Origin: Maricaulis maris_C
GTDB lineage: Bacteria; Pseudomonadota; Alphaproteobacteria; Caulobacterales; Maricaulaceae
Reading direction: 5' to 3'
Length of the DNA stretch: 64,000 nucleotides
NCBI RefSeq assembly: GCF_049116555.1
Contig: NZ_JAGDYT010000003.1
Span: forward strand, 124,001-188,000
This document shows, in pieces, positions 9,061 to 17,299 of the stretch (position 1 is the stretch's first letter; each line of letters opens with the position of its first letter). The translations under genes were made by a program, and so were the position numbers. The notes beneath the pieces were generated by a model. That model searched no databases and had not been told where the DNA came from. It saw only the letters and a program-made list of their open reading frames with translations.

Positions 9061-9798
9061 ATGCGCGCGATCCGAACTGGCCTCTGCGCCGCCGCCCTGC
9101 TTGCCATGCCTCTCGCCATAAATGCCTGCGCCGGGACGCCCTCTGCGCCCGCTGCAGCGGAATGGGGACAGCCGCGCTTTGCCGCCTGGCGGGACACCGA
9201 CCCGGCTTACCGTTTCTTTCCCGGCGACAGTATTGACGTGACTGTCCACTCGGCCCCCGAACTGTCCCGCACGGCCTCGATCGGGCCGGACGGCCGTGTC
9301 TCCCTGCCCTTGCTGGGCAATGTGATGGTCGCAGCCCAGACCGATTACGAGATCGCCAACACGCTCGCGGACGCCTATGCGCGCGATATCCTGGTGTCAC
9401 CGATCATCGAGGTCCGGCGCGCTGCCCTTGGCCCGCAGAACATCATCGTCGGCGGCGAAGTGAATAATCCCGGCCTGGTCGAATTGACCGGTCCGGTCGG
9501 CGCGCTGGAGGCCATCCTGATGGCCGGCGGCTTCCAGAATTCGGCGGCGCGCGGCGATGTCGTCGTACTGCGACGCCAGCCCGGCGGCGCGCTCATGATG
9601 CGCACGGTCAATCTCCATGACGCCCTGCGCGGGCGCCAAGGTGCGGACTCTATCCAGATCCGCCGCCACGACATCATCTTCGTGCCACGCTCGACCGTGG
9701 CCGAAGTCGGCGTTTTCGTGGAACAATACGTCGCTGGCGTCCTGCCGCTCGACCAGGCTTTCTCCTACGCAATCGCCGACGCGATCACGAATAACTGA
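9061..9798 (+). CDS. hfsD: Holdfast outer-membrane export lipoprotein HfsD (Wza-like, OPX family)
   Basis: About 245 residues. I chose ATG 9061 because GGAAAG lies about 7 bases upstream and the product then begins with a lipoprotein signal (hydrophobic stretch ending PLAINAC, Cys23). An ATG 33 bases upstream would place the signal internally. The body has a polysaccharide export domain (YRFFPGDSIDVTVHSAPELS) followed by a SLBB segment (VGGEVNNPGLVEL). It should form the outer-membrane channel for the holdfast polysaccharide. Divergent from hfsA. Confidence 0.85.
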   Translation: MRAIRTGLCAAALLAMPLAINACAGTPSAPAAAEWGQPRFAAWRDTDPAYRFFPGDSIDVTVHSAPELSRTASIGPDGRVSLPLLGNVMVAAQTDYEIANTLADAYARDILVSPIIEVRRAALGPQNIIVGGEVNNPGLVELTGPVGALEAILMAGGFQNSAARGDVVVLRRQPGGALMMRTVNLHDALRGRQGADSIQIRRHDIIFVPRSTVAEVGVFVEQYVAGVLPLDQAFSYAIADAITNN

Positions 9799-10004
9799 CC
9801 GCTCCGGGTCTCGCCGAACGCACTGTCATGCCGGGCCGCGCCAGGGGTTAACCTGCGGCGCAACTGACCGGGGGGACTCGCGAGATCGGATGTGTTGGGC
9901 CTGGCTTGGACCGTCTTCGGGACAATCCCGACCAAGAATGAGCCGGCTCCGGACCTGGTGTTTTGCAGGATGGATGAGCCGTTGCGCTTTGCCCGGACAC
10001 ACAA

Positions 10005-10035
10005 ACGCCCGCCATCCTTGAGGATCGGCGGGCGT
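10005..10035 (-). terminator. Hairpin terminator downstream of the Sel1-repeat gene
   Basis: A 9-bp perfect GC-rich stem (10005-10013 with 10027-10035) encloses a second 4-bp stem (ATCC/GGAT). Read on the minus strand it is followed by TTGTGTG, and it lies 63 bases beyond the stop of the gene at 10098. The rest of the 299-base gap 9799-10097 shows no convincing gene. Confidence 0.55.
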
Positions 10036-10097
10036 ATGGGTCTTGCGGCCGGCAGATGCCCCCATCCGCCGGCGTGCAATCAGTCATGTCGGATCGC

Positions 10098-10370
10098 CTA
10101 GTGGCGGGTCGACAGCCATTCGCGGGCCGCGCGTTGAGCGGCGGCGACGTCCATCGTCGACATCTGGTCGGAAATCTCGGCGCGATAATACTTCGCCGGT
10201 TCGGAGCCCATCAGGGCTGCCAGGTTGAACCATTTGTGCGCTTCGACATAGTCGATCTCGCCACCCTGGCCCGTTGAATACAAGATACCAAGCTTGCACA
10301 GATCCTCACCCGTCGGGTCGGCAAATGCTGCTTGATGCGCTTGGGCCGTTTCTACGTCCGTGAACGCCAT
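10098..10370 (-). CDS. Small Sel1-like repeat protein
   Basis: A 90-residue protein containing one and a half Sel1/TPR-like helical repeats. The diagnostic pattern is LCKLGILYSTGQGG followed by YVEAHKWFNLAALMGSEPA. It has no signal peptide, so it should be cytoplasmic and serve as a protein-interaction adaptor. Small Sel1 proteins of this size are widespread in Caulobacterales-type genomes, but I know of no assigned role. It is monocistronic, with its own 162-base upstream region and a hairpin terminator downstream. Confidence 0.75.
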   Translation of the reverse strand: MAFTDVETAQAHQAAFADPTGEDLCKLGILYSTGQGGEIDYVEAHKWFNLAALMGSEPAKYYRAEISDQMSTMDVAAAQRAAREWLSTRH

Positions 10371-10532
10371 GGGACTTCCCCTTACTTTTACACTGGCGGG
10401 TCCTGTCTTTTGACCTGTGACCCGCGACCACCATCCAGTCCGAATGCCTTCGAACAGATGTGATCCTGAGCAAAGAGAATTGCATTAAGGTTAAGCCAAA
10501 CCAGAAATATCGGCCTTAAGCCTTTAAATCCA

Positions 10533-12107
10533 TTAGAGTTTCCTACCGAGGAGTAAACGCGATATCCACGCATCGGTAAGACTTGTCCGGCTCGCCCGGC
10601 GCAGGCGTGCAGGCGTGGCAACCCGGACCAGGGTGAGCAGGAGAACAAGAATCGCGGCCCCGAGCGAGAAGATCAGGCCGCGCCGGACCTCCTGTGAGGC
10701 CTCCGGGCGCTCAGGCAGCGGCAAAAGCGCGTCATATGCCCCCTCGCCGAGCCATTCCATCACCGCCAATGTGGCCGGGCCAGACAGGGCTCCGACGCGC
10801 TGCAGGCTGTCGAGCGTTGCGACACTGTCCGGGTAAGCCATCAGACGAATGGCCTCAAAACTCGACGTCACCTCACGCAAGTCGGCCACGCGCTGCAGCA
10901 CTGTCGCCAACACAACGGCCTCCTCCGTCGTCCGCGCATCGAGCTGGGCGGCGAGGCTTTGAGTCATCCGGGCCGGCGCGGCAAAGGCGATATCCGGGCG
11001 GACCCCGGCCCGATCGACCGCGTCACGTATCTCTGCGGCGGGCAGCACGCGCGGCAGGACGTCCACGAGCCAGGCTTCCAATTGCGGATTGAGCTGACCT
11101 GCCCGGCGTGCGGCAATGAGAATTTCAGCGCCGGACCTCATCGAACGCCCACGCGCGGGAAGTTCCACCAGACCGGACTCTATAGCGGCCAGCGCCAATG
11201 ACAGCTCATCTGCCGCTGCCGGTGGAATGATCGGGCTGTCGCAGCCGGACAGGGGTGTGCGGGCTTGCGCACAGAGCGCGATGACCAGGTGCCGGACGCC
11301 GCCATACAGACGTGTCGTCCCCGACGCCTCAGCCACCAGGCCGGGTACAGCCCGCATCTCGAACTGGCCCCGATAGTCGCCGCGAAAAAACCCGTCCGCC
11401 CCCTCACGCGCCACCGCCCAGGCGAATTGCCGGTCGGCACGGCGTCGATTGAGTGCTTCCGGCGCGAAGACCAGCGCGGGCGGATCGAGACCAAGCGCTC
11501 GTCCCCGCGCGATCAGCTCACGCCAGGCATCATCGAGACGCTGGCGGCGCTGCCAATCGGGGCCGGCGCGCAACTCGGCGTCCAGGACCCGCGGCCCGGC
11601 AGCACCCGCAATCGCGTCCAGCGCCAGCCAGTCGCGCCCCATGAGGTCAGGCCCCAAGGCGGCCCAGCTGCGGAAACGATCAATATCCGCGCGTCGGCGC
11701 GTATCGCCCCGGATTGATGCTTCCAGGCGCGCGATCCAGATATCCCGGGCCTCTGCCTCGGGCGGCACGGCCCGGCGGATGCGCTCGGCAAGGCGCCGCT
11801 CCTCGCCGGGAACGGACTCGACATGCGCCTGCAATCCCCCTGTCTCATCCAGCCATCGCACACCGAACCAGCTCGCAGCGGCCAGGGCCGCGATCAGGCA
11901 CAGCGGCTGAAAACCCTTGAACACGGTCCGCCAGGCCAGCCAGACAACGAGCCCGACGGCCCTCGCCTCCCAAGGTGACAGGGTTTCCGCGCGCCAGCGT
12001 TCGACCCGCTCACGCCGTATGGCCTCGCTCCGGGTCAAGCCGGCCCGCTGCCAGGCGTCCGCGCCCGGTATCGATATCGTGTCACCAGCATCGACGGTAT
12101 CCGTCAT
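10533..12107 (-). CDS. Membrane-anchored protein of unknown function
   Basis: About 524 residues from ATG 12107, which follows a run of six G in its leader; longer upstream readings look spurious. One hydrophobic helix lies near residues 58-85 (after an Arg-rich cytoplasmic segment) and another near the C-terminus (LIFSLGAAILVLLLTL). The 400-residue stretch between them should therefore be periplasmic. It is rich in Ala/Arg/Asp and has no motif that I recognise. The C-terminal tail is basic. It stands alone between a Sel1 gene and a divergent oxygenase gene. I assign no function. Confidence 0.6.
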   Translation of the reverse strand: MTDTVDAGDTISIPGADAWQRAGLTRSEAIRRERVERWRAETLSPWEARAVGLVVWLAWRTVFKGFQPLCLIAALAAASWFGVRWLDETGGLQAHVESVPGEERRLAERIRRAVPPEAEARDIWIARLEASIRGDTRRRADIDRFRSWAALGPDLMGRDWLALDAIAGAAGPRVLDAELRAGPDWQRRQRLDDAWRELIARGRALGLDPPALVFAPEALNRRRADRQFAWAVAREGADGFFRGDYRGQFEMRAVPGLVAEASGTTRLYGGVRHLVIALCAQARTPLSGCDSPIIPPAAADELSLALAAIESGLVELPARGRSMRSGAEILIAARRAGQLNPQLEAWLVDVLPRVLPAAEIRDAVDRAGVRPDIAFAAPARMTQSLAAQLDARTTEEAVVLATVLQRVADLREVTSSFEAIRLMAYPDSVATLDSLQRVGALSGPATLAVMEWLGEGAYDALLPLPERPEASQEVRRGLIFSLGAAILVLLLTLVRVATPARLRRASRTSLTDAWISRLLLGRKL

Positions 12108-12273
12108 GATGCCCCCCTGTTCCCGCTGCCAGTTAGGCCGGGCCGGGTTAACCATGCAAGCCCATGCGCGTGAGGCGCGAATGCCGCTCATGCGGCCAGC
12201 CGTCACACACATGAGGTGTTGGCACGCCCGGCACCACGGCTTATTGGCTAGGCAGAGCCGACAGGAGCCCGCC

Positions 12274-13227
12274 ATGCCGTCCGATACCCTTTCCCGTTTC
12301 CAGCCGGTCTCGATGACACTCGCACAGACCGACAAGGCACGCTTTGCGGCCGAGCTCGGCAAGAGTTTCCGCGAGTTCGGCTTTGCGGCGATCTCGGACC
12401 ATGGCCTCGATGGTGCGCTGATCGCGGATGCCTATGACAAGGCGGCTGAATTCTTCGCGCTGCCCGAGTCGAAAAAGATGACCTATCTCGTCGAGGGTGG
12501 CGGCGGCGCCCGTGGCTACACGCCTTTCGGCAAGGAAATCGCCAAGGACGCCAAACATGTCGACCTGAAGGAATTCTGGCATGTCGGACGCGATTTGCCC
12601 GCCGGTCACAAGTATGAAACCGACATGGCGCCCAATCTGGTACCGGTTGAAATCGCTGGCTGGCGTGAAACCGTACACGGCCTTTACGCCGCCTTTGACG
12701 CGCTCGGCGTCCAGGTCCTGCGTGCCATCGCAATCGATCTGGGCTTGGAAGAAACCTATTTCGATGATGCGGTGAAGGACGGCAATTCGGTCATGCGCCT
12801 GCTTCATTATCCGCCTGTGACCGGAGACCCGGGGGGCTCGATCCGCGCCGAGGCGCATGGCGACATCAATACGATCACGCTCCTTCTGGGCGCCGAAGAG
12901 CCCGGCCTGCAGGTGAGGACGCGCGATGGCGAATGGATTGACATGAATCCGCCACCGGGCTGCCTGGTCGTGAATATGGGCGACATGCTGGCGCGTTCGA
13001 CGAATGATGTCCTGCCATCGACCCAGCACCGGGTCATCAATCCGGCCGGTGCACGCACCGGTTTTTCGCGCTACTCCCTTCCCTTCTTCCTGCACTACCG
13101 GCCCGATTACATGATCGAGACCTTGCCGGGCTGCGCCGGAGCCGACAATCCGGACAAATATCCCGAACCAATGCGGGCCAATGACTTTCTCAACCAGCGC
13201 CTTCGCGAAATCGGTCTTCTGAAATAG
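12274..13227 (+). CDS. 2-oxoglutarate/Fe(II)-dependent oxygenase (isopenicillin N synthase family)
   Basis: A 317-residue protein with the N-terminal DIOX_N region (FREFGFAAISDHGLD) and the double-stranded beta-helix core. The iron ligands are visible as H195 and D197 (HGD) and H252 (QHRVINP). The 2-oxoglutarate-binding RxS is R266/S268 (RYS). ATG 12274 follows ACAGGAG. The substrate cannot be told from sequence. Bacterial members include hydroxylases and ethylene-forming-enzyme-like proteins. It is divergent from the membrane protein gene at 12107 and followed by a long untranslated region. Confidence 0.85.
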   Translation: MPSDTLSRFQPVSMTLAQTDKARFAAELGKSFREFGFAAISDHGLDGALIADAYDKAAEFFALPESKKMTYLVEGGGGARGYTPFGKEIAKDAKHVDLKEFWHVGRDLPAGHKYETDMAPNLVPVEIAGWRETVHGLYAAFDALGVQVLRAIAIDLGLEETYFDDAVKDGNSVMRLLHYPPVTGDPGGSIRAEAHGDINTITLLLGAEEPGLQVRTRDGEWIDMNPPPGCLVVNMGDMLARSTNDVLPSTQHRVINPAGARTGFSRYSLPFFLHYRPDYMIETLPGCAGADNPDKYPEPMRANDFLNQRLREIGLLK

Positions 13228-13336
13228 GCCACTCGCGGGATCTGGCGCGTGCATTGTCCGGTCGGTTATGGGTTCACCGGTCGCAGCGCTCGTCTGCCGC
13301 TCACCCCAGAAAGCCTGGCCAGATCAGGGACTGAAA

Positions 13337-13367
13337 AAGGGGTGCGATCCCCATGCCCGCACCCCTT
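13337..13367 (-). terminator. Intrinsic terminator (minus strand)
   Basis: A 10-bp perfect stem (13337-13346 with 13358-13367, AAGGGGTGCG paired with its complement) is followed on the minus strand by a run of T (TTTTTCAG, counting the last stem bases). No annotated minus-strand gene lies immediately upstream, so it implies an unannotated minus-strand transcript. Confidence 0.65.
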
Positions 13368-13671
13368 GCAGTCTGAAAAAGCCATCCGAGGGTCGGGCTG
13401 TGCTCCCGCCACCGTTGCGGCCCGATCACTATCTTGAGGTTGTATTACCACTTTCCTAAACGATCGCCTGGATGAAGAAGCTGTAATCCAACAGGAATGC
13501 ATGCCCCCCATGCACGCACAAGTAAGGCAGTGACCGGCATAGGTCGTCTCGATGGCAGGCAGAAAATCAATTCATTGGCCACATTGGCGCGAAGGGCACA
13601 CCCTGGAACCGTGGAAGTAGGTCCGGCTGGGTCACTTGCGGTCTGGCCGGGCTGCCACCAGCCAACTGGAT

Positions 13672-13702
13672 GGCCGCGAGGTTCGCCTCGCGGCCTTCTT
13701 TT
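13672..13702 (+). terminator. Intrinsic terminator with UUCG loop (plus strand)
   Basis: A perfect 10-bp stem GGCCGCGAGG/CCTCGCGGCC is closed by a TTCG tetraloop and followed by TTCTTTT. This is a textbook rho-independent terminator 445 bases beyond the oxygenase stop. It protects the lipase gene downstream from read-through and ends either a long oxygenase 3' leader or a separate small RNA. Confidence 0.75.
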
Positions 13703-13759
13703 GAGACCTTAAGCCCGCAAAAATTATTTCTGCAAGCTAAACGTGTTTTGCGTGCTAGA

Positions 13760-13780
13760 CTCCCCTCGAGAAAAGGGGAG
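13760..13780 (+). promoter_or_regulatory. Hairpin that sequesters the Shine-Dalgarno sequence of the lipase gene
   Basis: CTCCCCT (13760-13766) pairs perfectly with AGGGGAG (13774-13780) around a 7-base loop. The right arm is the whole Shine-Dalgarno sequence, 6 bases before ATG 13787. Folding would block initiation, so it may be a translational control element. Confidence 0.45.
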
Positions 13781-13786
13781 CCTGTC

Positions 13787-14698
13787 ATGACCACACTCGA
13801 GTGCCGCCTCATCAATGCGGCCATCGCCTGCTACGCCATCTCCAAGGGGCAGATCCCGCAGGGCAATGCCAACGTCAAGGCGATTGGCCTGGCGCCGAAC
13901 ACATGGCCCAGGGTCTTCGTGAACGGCCTGGACGAGATCAATGCCGGGTTTGTCGCCGAGACCGATGATGGCTGGGTCGTCCTTGCCCTGCGCGGGACCC
14001 TGCCCCCATTCAAGGGAGATTTGGTGAAATGGGTTCTGGACTGGCTGCAGGATTTCGAGGCCGGACCCACCAACTGGTATGTCGGTGGTCGAGTGTTTGG
14101 ACGGGTCGAGACCGGTTTCGCCAACGCCACCCTGTCGATCTGGCCTCAGGCCATGGCGGCGCTGAGCCAGATCGATCTTTCCGCCAAGAAAGGCATTCTG
14201 GTGACCGGTCACTCCAAGGGCGCGGCGATGACCTATCTCGCCGCCTCCCTGCTCAAGACCGCCTGGCCGCACCTTCTGATCGAAAACTGCTGTTTTGCCG
14301 CGCCGCGTACCTGCGAACAGGATTTCGCAGCAAACTATGACGCCCTGGGCCTGACCCCCTTCACCGTGCGCTACCAGAACATGTACGACATCGTGCCCTA
14401 CCTGCCCTGGTGGCCGTTCCTGTCAGTCCTGGCCGCACAGGAGCGCCATGCCAGCAAGGGCGCATCAAACCGTCTCACCGCAACAGCCTGGCCGGAAGCG
14501 GGAAATCCCGCCTTCTCCAACGCCTATGTCCCGATCGGCCATCTGCGCTATCTTGGCCCCGATTGCGTGGTGGAGTACGGCCAGCAGGGTGCGGCCAATG
14601 CCTGGGCCGCCATGCGGCACGCGCTCGACCATCTCGATTTCAAGGAAATCGCCGAAGCTCACAGTGCTTCAGGCCGTTATTATGCCTGCATTTGCTAG
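13787..14698 (+). CDS. Lipase class 3-like alpha/beta hydrolase
   Basis: A 303-residue protein of the fungal-type lipase (class 3) fold. The nucleophile elbow is VTGHSKGAA with Ser143, followed by a C-terminal region with candidate Asp (NMYDIVPYL) and His (IGHLRYL). The N-terminal part contains the typical strand DGWVVLALRGT, the oxyanion region of this fold. There is no obvious signal peptide, so it may be intracellular. The start follows the GGGGAG ribosome binding site that is part of a hairpin. Likely reaction: ester hydrolysis of acylglycerols or phospholipids. It converges on the mscS-family gene. Confidence 0.75.
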   Translation: MTTLECRLINAAIACYAISKGQIPQGNANVKAIGLAPNTWPRVFVNGLDEINAGFVAETDDGWVVLALRGTLPPFKGDLVKWVLDWLQDFEAGPTNWYVGGRVFGRVETGFANATLSIWPQAMAALSQIDLSAKKGILVTGHSKGAAMTYLAASLLKTAWPHLLIENCCFAAPRTCEQDFAANYDALGLTPFTVRYQNMYDIVPYLPWWPFLSVLAAQERHASKGASNRLTATAWPEAGNPAFSNAYVPIGHLRYLGPDCVVEYGQQGAANAWAAMRHALDHLDFKEIAEAHSASGRYYACIC

Positions 14699-14710
14699 GC
14701 AAGCCCGCGG

Positions 14711-16078
14711 CTAGCCACCGATCGGTTTGGGCTTTTTCATGCCGGCCGGCACATCACGAACATGGATGTCGATCTGCGGATACGGGAACTCGACATTGTG
14801 TTCGTGGAAGCTCTTCCAGATCGCGATATAGACTGCGCTGCGCACATTGGAGAGACCGTTCTCGGGATCGCATATCCAATAGCGCAGATCGAAATTGACC
14901 GAGCTGTCGCCGTATTCGACGAGATTACAGACCGGCGCCTTGTCGGGCACGACACGGTCGACCGTCCGGGCCGCCTCGATGGCAAGTTGCTGGACCTGCT
15001 CAAGGTCCAGCGTGTCATAGGAGACGCCGAACGGCGCATGCTGGCGCACGACCCGGTCGGATTTGGACCAGTTGATCACGCCATTGGCGATGAAATGTTC
15101 GTTCGGGATGAGATGCTCGGTCCCGTCACGCGTGCGCATGGAGACATAGCGTGACTGCATGCCGGTCACCCAGCCGAACTGGCCATCGACCTCCAGAGCG
15201 TCGCCGGGCTTGATCGACTTGTCGGCCAGCAGGGTGAAACCGGCGGCAAAATTGGCGACGGTCTTTTGCAGGCCCAGACCGACGCCGATACCCACCGCGC
15301 CGGAGAAAATAGCCAGGGTGGCGAGGTTGAAGCCGGTCAGTTGCAAGGCGATCAACAAGGCGATCACCGGCAGGGCGAAGCCGAGAATCTTGGCGATCAG
15401 CGCGCGCAGGGCCGGCGAGATTTCCTCGGCCCGTTCGAGCTGGGCATTGACGGTCCGTCCGGCCAGAGAGGCGAGCCAGAAGAGAGCGCCGAAATAGATC
15501 AGGGTGCGCAGGACATCGAACAGGGACAGGTCGACCGGCTCGCCATCTTCGGTCTCACCCAGCGGGATGGCCAGGGCCTGAAGCTGCGCCACGACATCAT
15601 CGAGCAGACCGAACACGTCCAGCGCCGCGACCGGCCAGGCGATGTAGAAGGCGACCTTGGACCAGAAGCGCGAGCGGATAATCAGTGTGACGGCGCGGAT
15701 GACCAACCAGGCGGTCATCAGGCTCATCGCCGCATCAATCAGACCGAAGGGTCGGTCCAGCGCGCCAAGAATGATGCGAGTGGTGGCGAGCACCGCGATC
15801 AGCGCCAGCGGCGTCGCCAGCGAGATTGCGGCGGTCAGCAGACGGCGCGCAAGCCCGGTCTTGATCCGCCCCTTGGTCAACTCCTCGACCACATGACGCA
15901 GGCGCGGCCCGAAAATCAGGGCCGGGATGAAGGCGGCGAGGATGAGCCCCATCTGGATCGCCACATCGACATTGAGCAGGCTTGCGAGCAACCAGTCCCA
16001 AGCATCCCGCGCATGCCCCTCCAGCACTTCCATCGGCAGAAGTTCGCCCAGCGCGCTGTCGTCTTGAGGTGTGGTCAT
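14711..16078 (-). CDS. Mechanosensitive channel, MscS family
   Basis: A 455-residue protein with several N-terminal membrane helices. The MscS pore-lining helix and beta domain follow (GAVGIGVGLGLQKTVANFAAGF, then GDALEVDGQFGWV and LIPNEHFI), with an alpha/beta C-terminal domain after that. It should open under membrane tension and release solutes during osmotic down-shock. The extra N-terminal helices make it longer than E. coli MscS (286 residues) and similar to YnaI/YbdG-type members. It is monocistronic, with 146 bases before the divergent lipoprotein gene. Confidence 0.85.
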   Translation of the reverse strand: MTTPQDDSALGELLPMEVLEGHARDAWDWLLASLLNVDVAIQMGLILAAFIPALIFGPRLRHVVEELTKGRIKTGLARRLLTAAISLATPLALIAVLATTRIILGALDRPFGLIDAAMSLMTAWLVIRAVTLIIRSRFWSKVAFYIAWPVAALDVFGLLDDVVAQLQALAIPLGETEDGEPVDLSLFDVLRTLIYFGALFWLASLAGRTVNAQLERAEEISPALRALIAKILGFALPVIALLIALQLTGFNLATLAIFSGAVGIGVGLGLQKTVANFAAGFTLLADKSIKPGDALEVDGQFGWVTGMQSRYVSMRTRDGTEHLIPNEHFIANGVINWSKSDRVVRQHAPFGVSYDTLDLEQVQQLAIEAARTVDRVVPDKAPVCNLVEYGDSSVNFDLRYWICDPENGLSNVRSAVYIAIWKSFHEHNVEFPYPQIDIHVRDVPAGMKKPKPIGG

Positions 16079-16224
16079 CTGGCGCTCTCTCTCCTGATTT
16101 CAGAGGGATAGCATTGTTGCGGGGATTGGGGCTAGCGGTATGCGGCGGGCAGGCCGGGCAGGGGTATACGAAAACCAGCAACACGCTCCTTCCAATCTAC
16201 CGACCGAGGGCTTAACTCAAGCTG

Positions 16225-16842
16225 ATGAAAACGCTACCTCTGATCAGCGCAGCCATCATTGCGTCAAGCTTGGCCGCCTGCGTACCACCCGCACAGCAGG
16301 ACGTCATGATCTCGCCGGACTGCGCTGTCTATGCTGCATTTCTCGCTGAAGAGAGAAAGGTGTTGGACGAGGTCGTACATCGTCTCCCTCCGATAATCCT
16401 TCGCGCTGAAATTGGCGCGGATGTCGATCTCTTCCCCGATTGGAGCGCCTGGACCGCAATCGGGACCGACGAAGATAGCGCGGCAACGCAATTCGACTGG
16501 GTATTCTTCGAACCAGTCCTGCACAGCGATCGGATTTCCTGTTCATTCGCCCCCGACTCGGGATGGGAGGCAATCACCGGTGAGGCTGAGGTGTCCGGGT
16601 GGATTTATAACCCACCAGCACCGCCTCGCCTCGACGCTTGGCATGGCGGCTATGGGGAACTCACCCTGTCACCGGTCTACCGGTCTCCGGATCGGAGAAT
16701 CGCTCTCCTCGCTATGCGCTGGGATGAAGTTTGGACGACGAGAACCACCGAGTATTTCCATCACCCCGCCGAAGGAACGACATTCGTCCGGCTTCAGCTT
16801 GATGAAAACGGGGAATGGCAGGTCACCGGTCGAGTTGGGTAA
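16225..16842 (+). CDS. Putative lipoprotein of unknown function
   Basis: A 205-residue protein beginning MKTLPLISAAIIASSLAAC, a clear lipoprotein signal with the cleavage Cys at position 19. The mature part is rich in Trp, Asp and aromatic residues and contains PDWSAWTAIG and DWVFFEP. No known domain is recognised. Base composition is slightly lower in GC than the neighbours, which may mark it as accessory. It is convergent with the small membrane protein gene that follows gatB. Confidence 0.6.
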   Translation: MKTLPLISAAIIASSLAACVPPAQQDVMISPDCAVYAAFLAEERKVLDEVVHRLPPIILRAEIGADVDLFPDWSAWTAIGTDEDSAATQFDWVFFEPVLHSDRISCSFAPDSGWEAITGEAEVSGWIYNPPAPPRLDAWHGGYGELTLSPVYRSPDRRIALLAMRWDEVWTTRTTEYFHHPAEGTTFVRLQLDENGEWQVTGRVG

Positions 16843-16856
16843 TACCTCGAATGGCG

Positions 16857-17294
16857 TCATCTACCTTGCCTCGACTGCACCCGCGTCCACCAAGACAAAA
16901 ATCTGGTAAAGAAGAGAACCGCAACAGGTTGCGTCACAGCCCCAAAGGTGCAGCCCATAATCACGACAACGGCAACTTCGCTACTACCAATCAAAATCTC
17001 ATCATTGGTGAAAACGCTCAGGAATAGGCCACAAATCGCGAAGCCAACCCAGCCGGCCGCACCGACCAAAGCGCGCCGGAGATAGAAGCCCTTTTTCGAG
17101 ACCCGGCCAAGCTTTCCCTTGTTGAAGGTCGACAAGGCCAGATCGGCGAGAAGGAAGGCGCCGAAAAGCGTGCTCAGCCCCTGCAACATCATCCCAATAG
17201 GCCCGGTCAGAAGCGCCGCGAACGCAGCAAGCAGAGCCGAAATCGCGACGATCAGGCCCGCTATCCGCCATTGCTTGACCAGAAGCGGATCCAC
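16857..17294 (-). CDS. Small membrane protein downstream of gatB
   Basis: About 145 residues from GTG 17294, which begins 5 bases after the gatB stop. A G-rich ribosome binding site overlaps that stop. Four membrane helices are predicted: IAGLIVAISALLAAF, MMLQGLSTLFGAFLLADLAL, AAGWVGFAICGLFLSVF and VAVVVIMGCTFGAV. I do not recognise the family. Tight coupling to gatB implies co-expression, not shared function. A longer upstream reading in the same frame is a shadow inside gatB. Confidence 0.55.
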   Translation of the reverse strand: MDPLLVKQWRIAGLIVAISALLAAFAALLTGPIGMMLQGLSTLFGAFLLADLALSTFNKGKLGRVSKKGFYLRRALVGAAGWVGFAICGLFLSVFTNDEILIGSSEVAVVVIMGCTFGAVTQPVAVLFFTRFLSWWTRVQSRQGR

Positions 17295-17299
17295 GCCCC

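Larger units (their letters stand above)
13228..13786. other. 559-base intergenic region with outward-facing terminators; possible small RNA genes
   Basis: No convincing reading frame lies here. A minus-strand intrinsic terminator is at the left (13337-13367) and a plus-strand one at the right (13672-13702). The roughly 300 bases between them may hold divergently transcribed short RNAs. On the minus strand the stretch just before the left terminator also folds (6-bp stem 13393-13398 with 13420-13425 around a GC hairpin). I could not match either strand to SRP RNA, tmRNA, RNase P or a known riboswitch core. The right terminator could alternatively end a long 3' leader of the oxygenase mRNA. 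Confidence 0.45.

Noticed and set aside
9799..10097. Several overlapping short ORFs in the gap after hfsD
   Set aside because: None has a ribosome binding site with sensible composition; they share one segment read in different frames, and a terminator hairpin lies inside.
13266..13511. An 81-codon minus-strand ORF in the intergenic region (with an internal start behind GGGGGG)
   Set aside because: An intrinsic terminator with T run (13337-13367) lies inside it, and composition is not protein-like; a non-coding transcript is more plausible.
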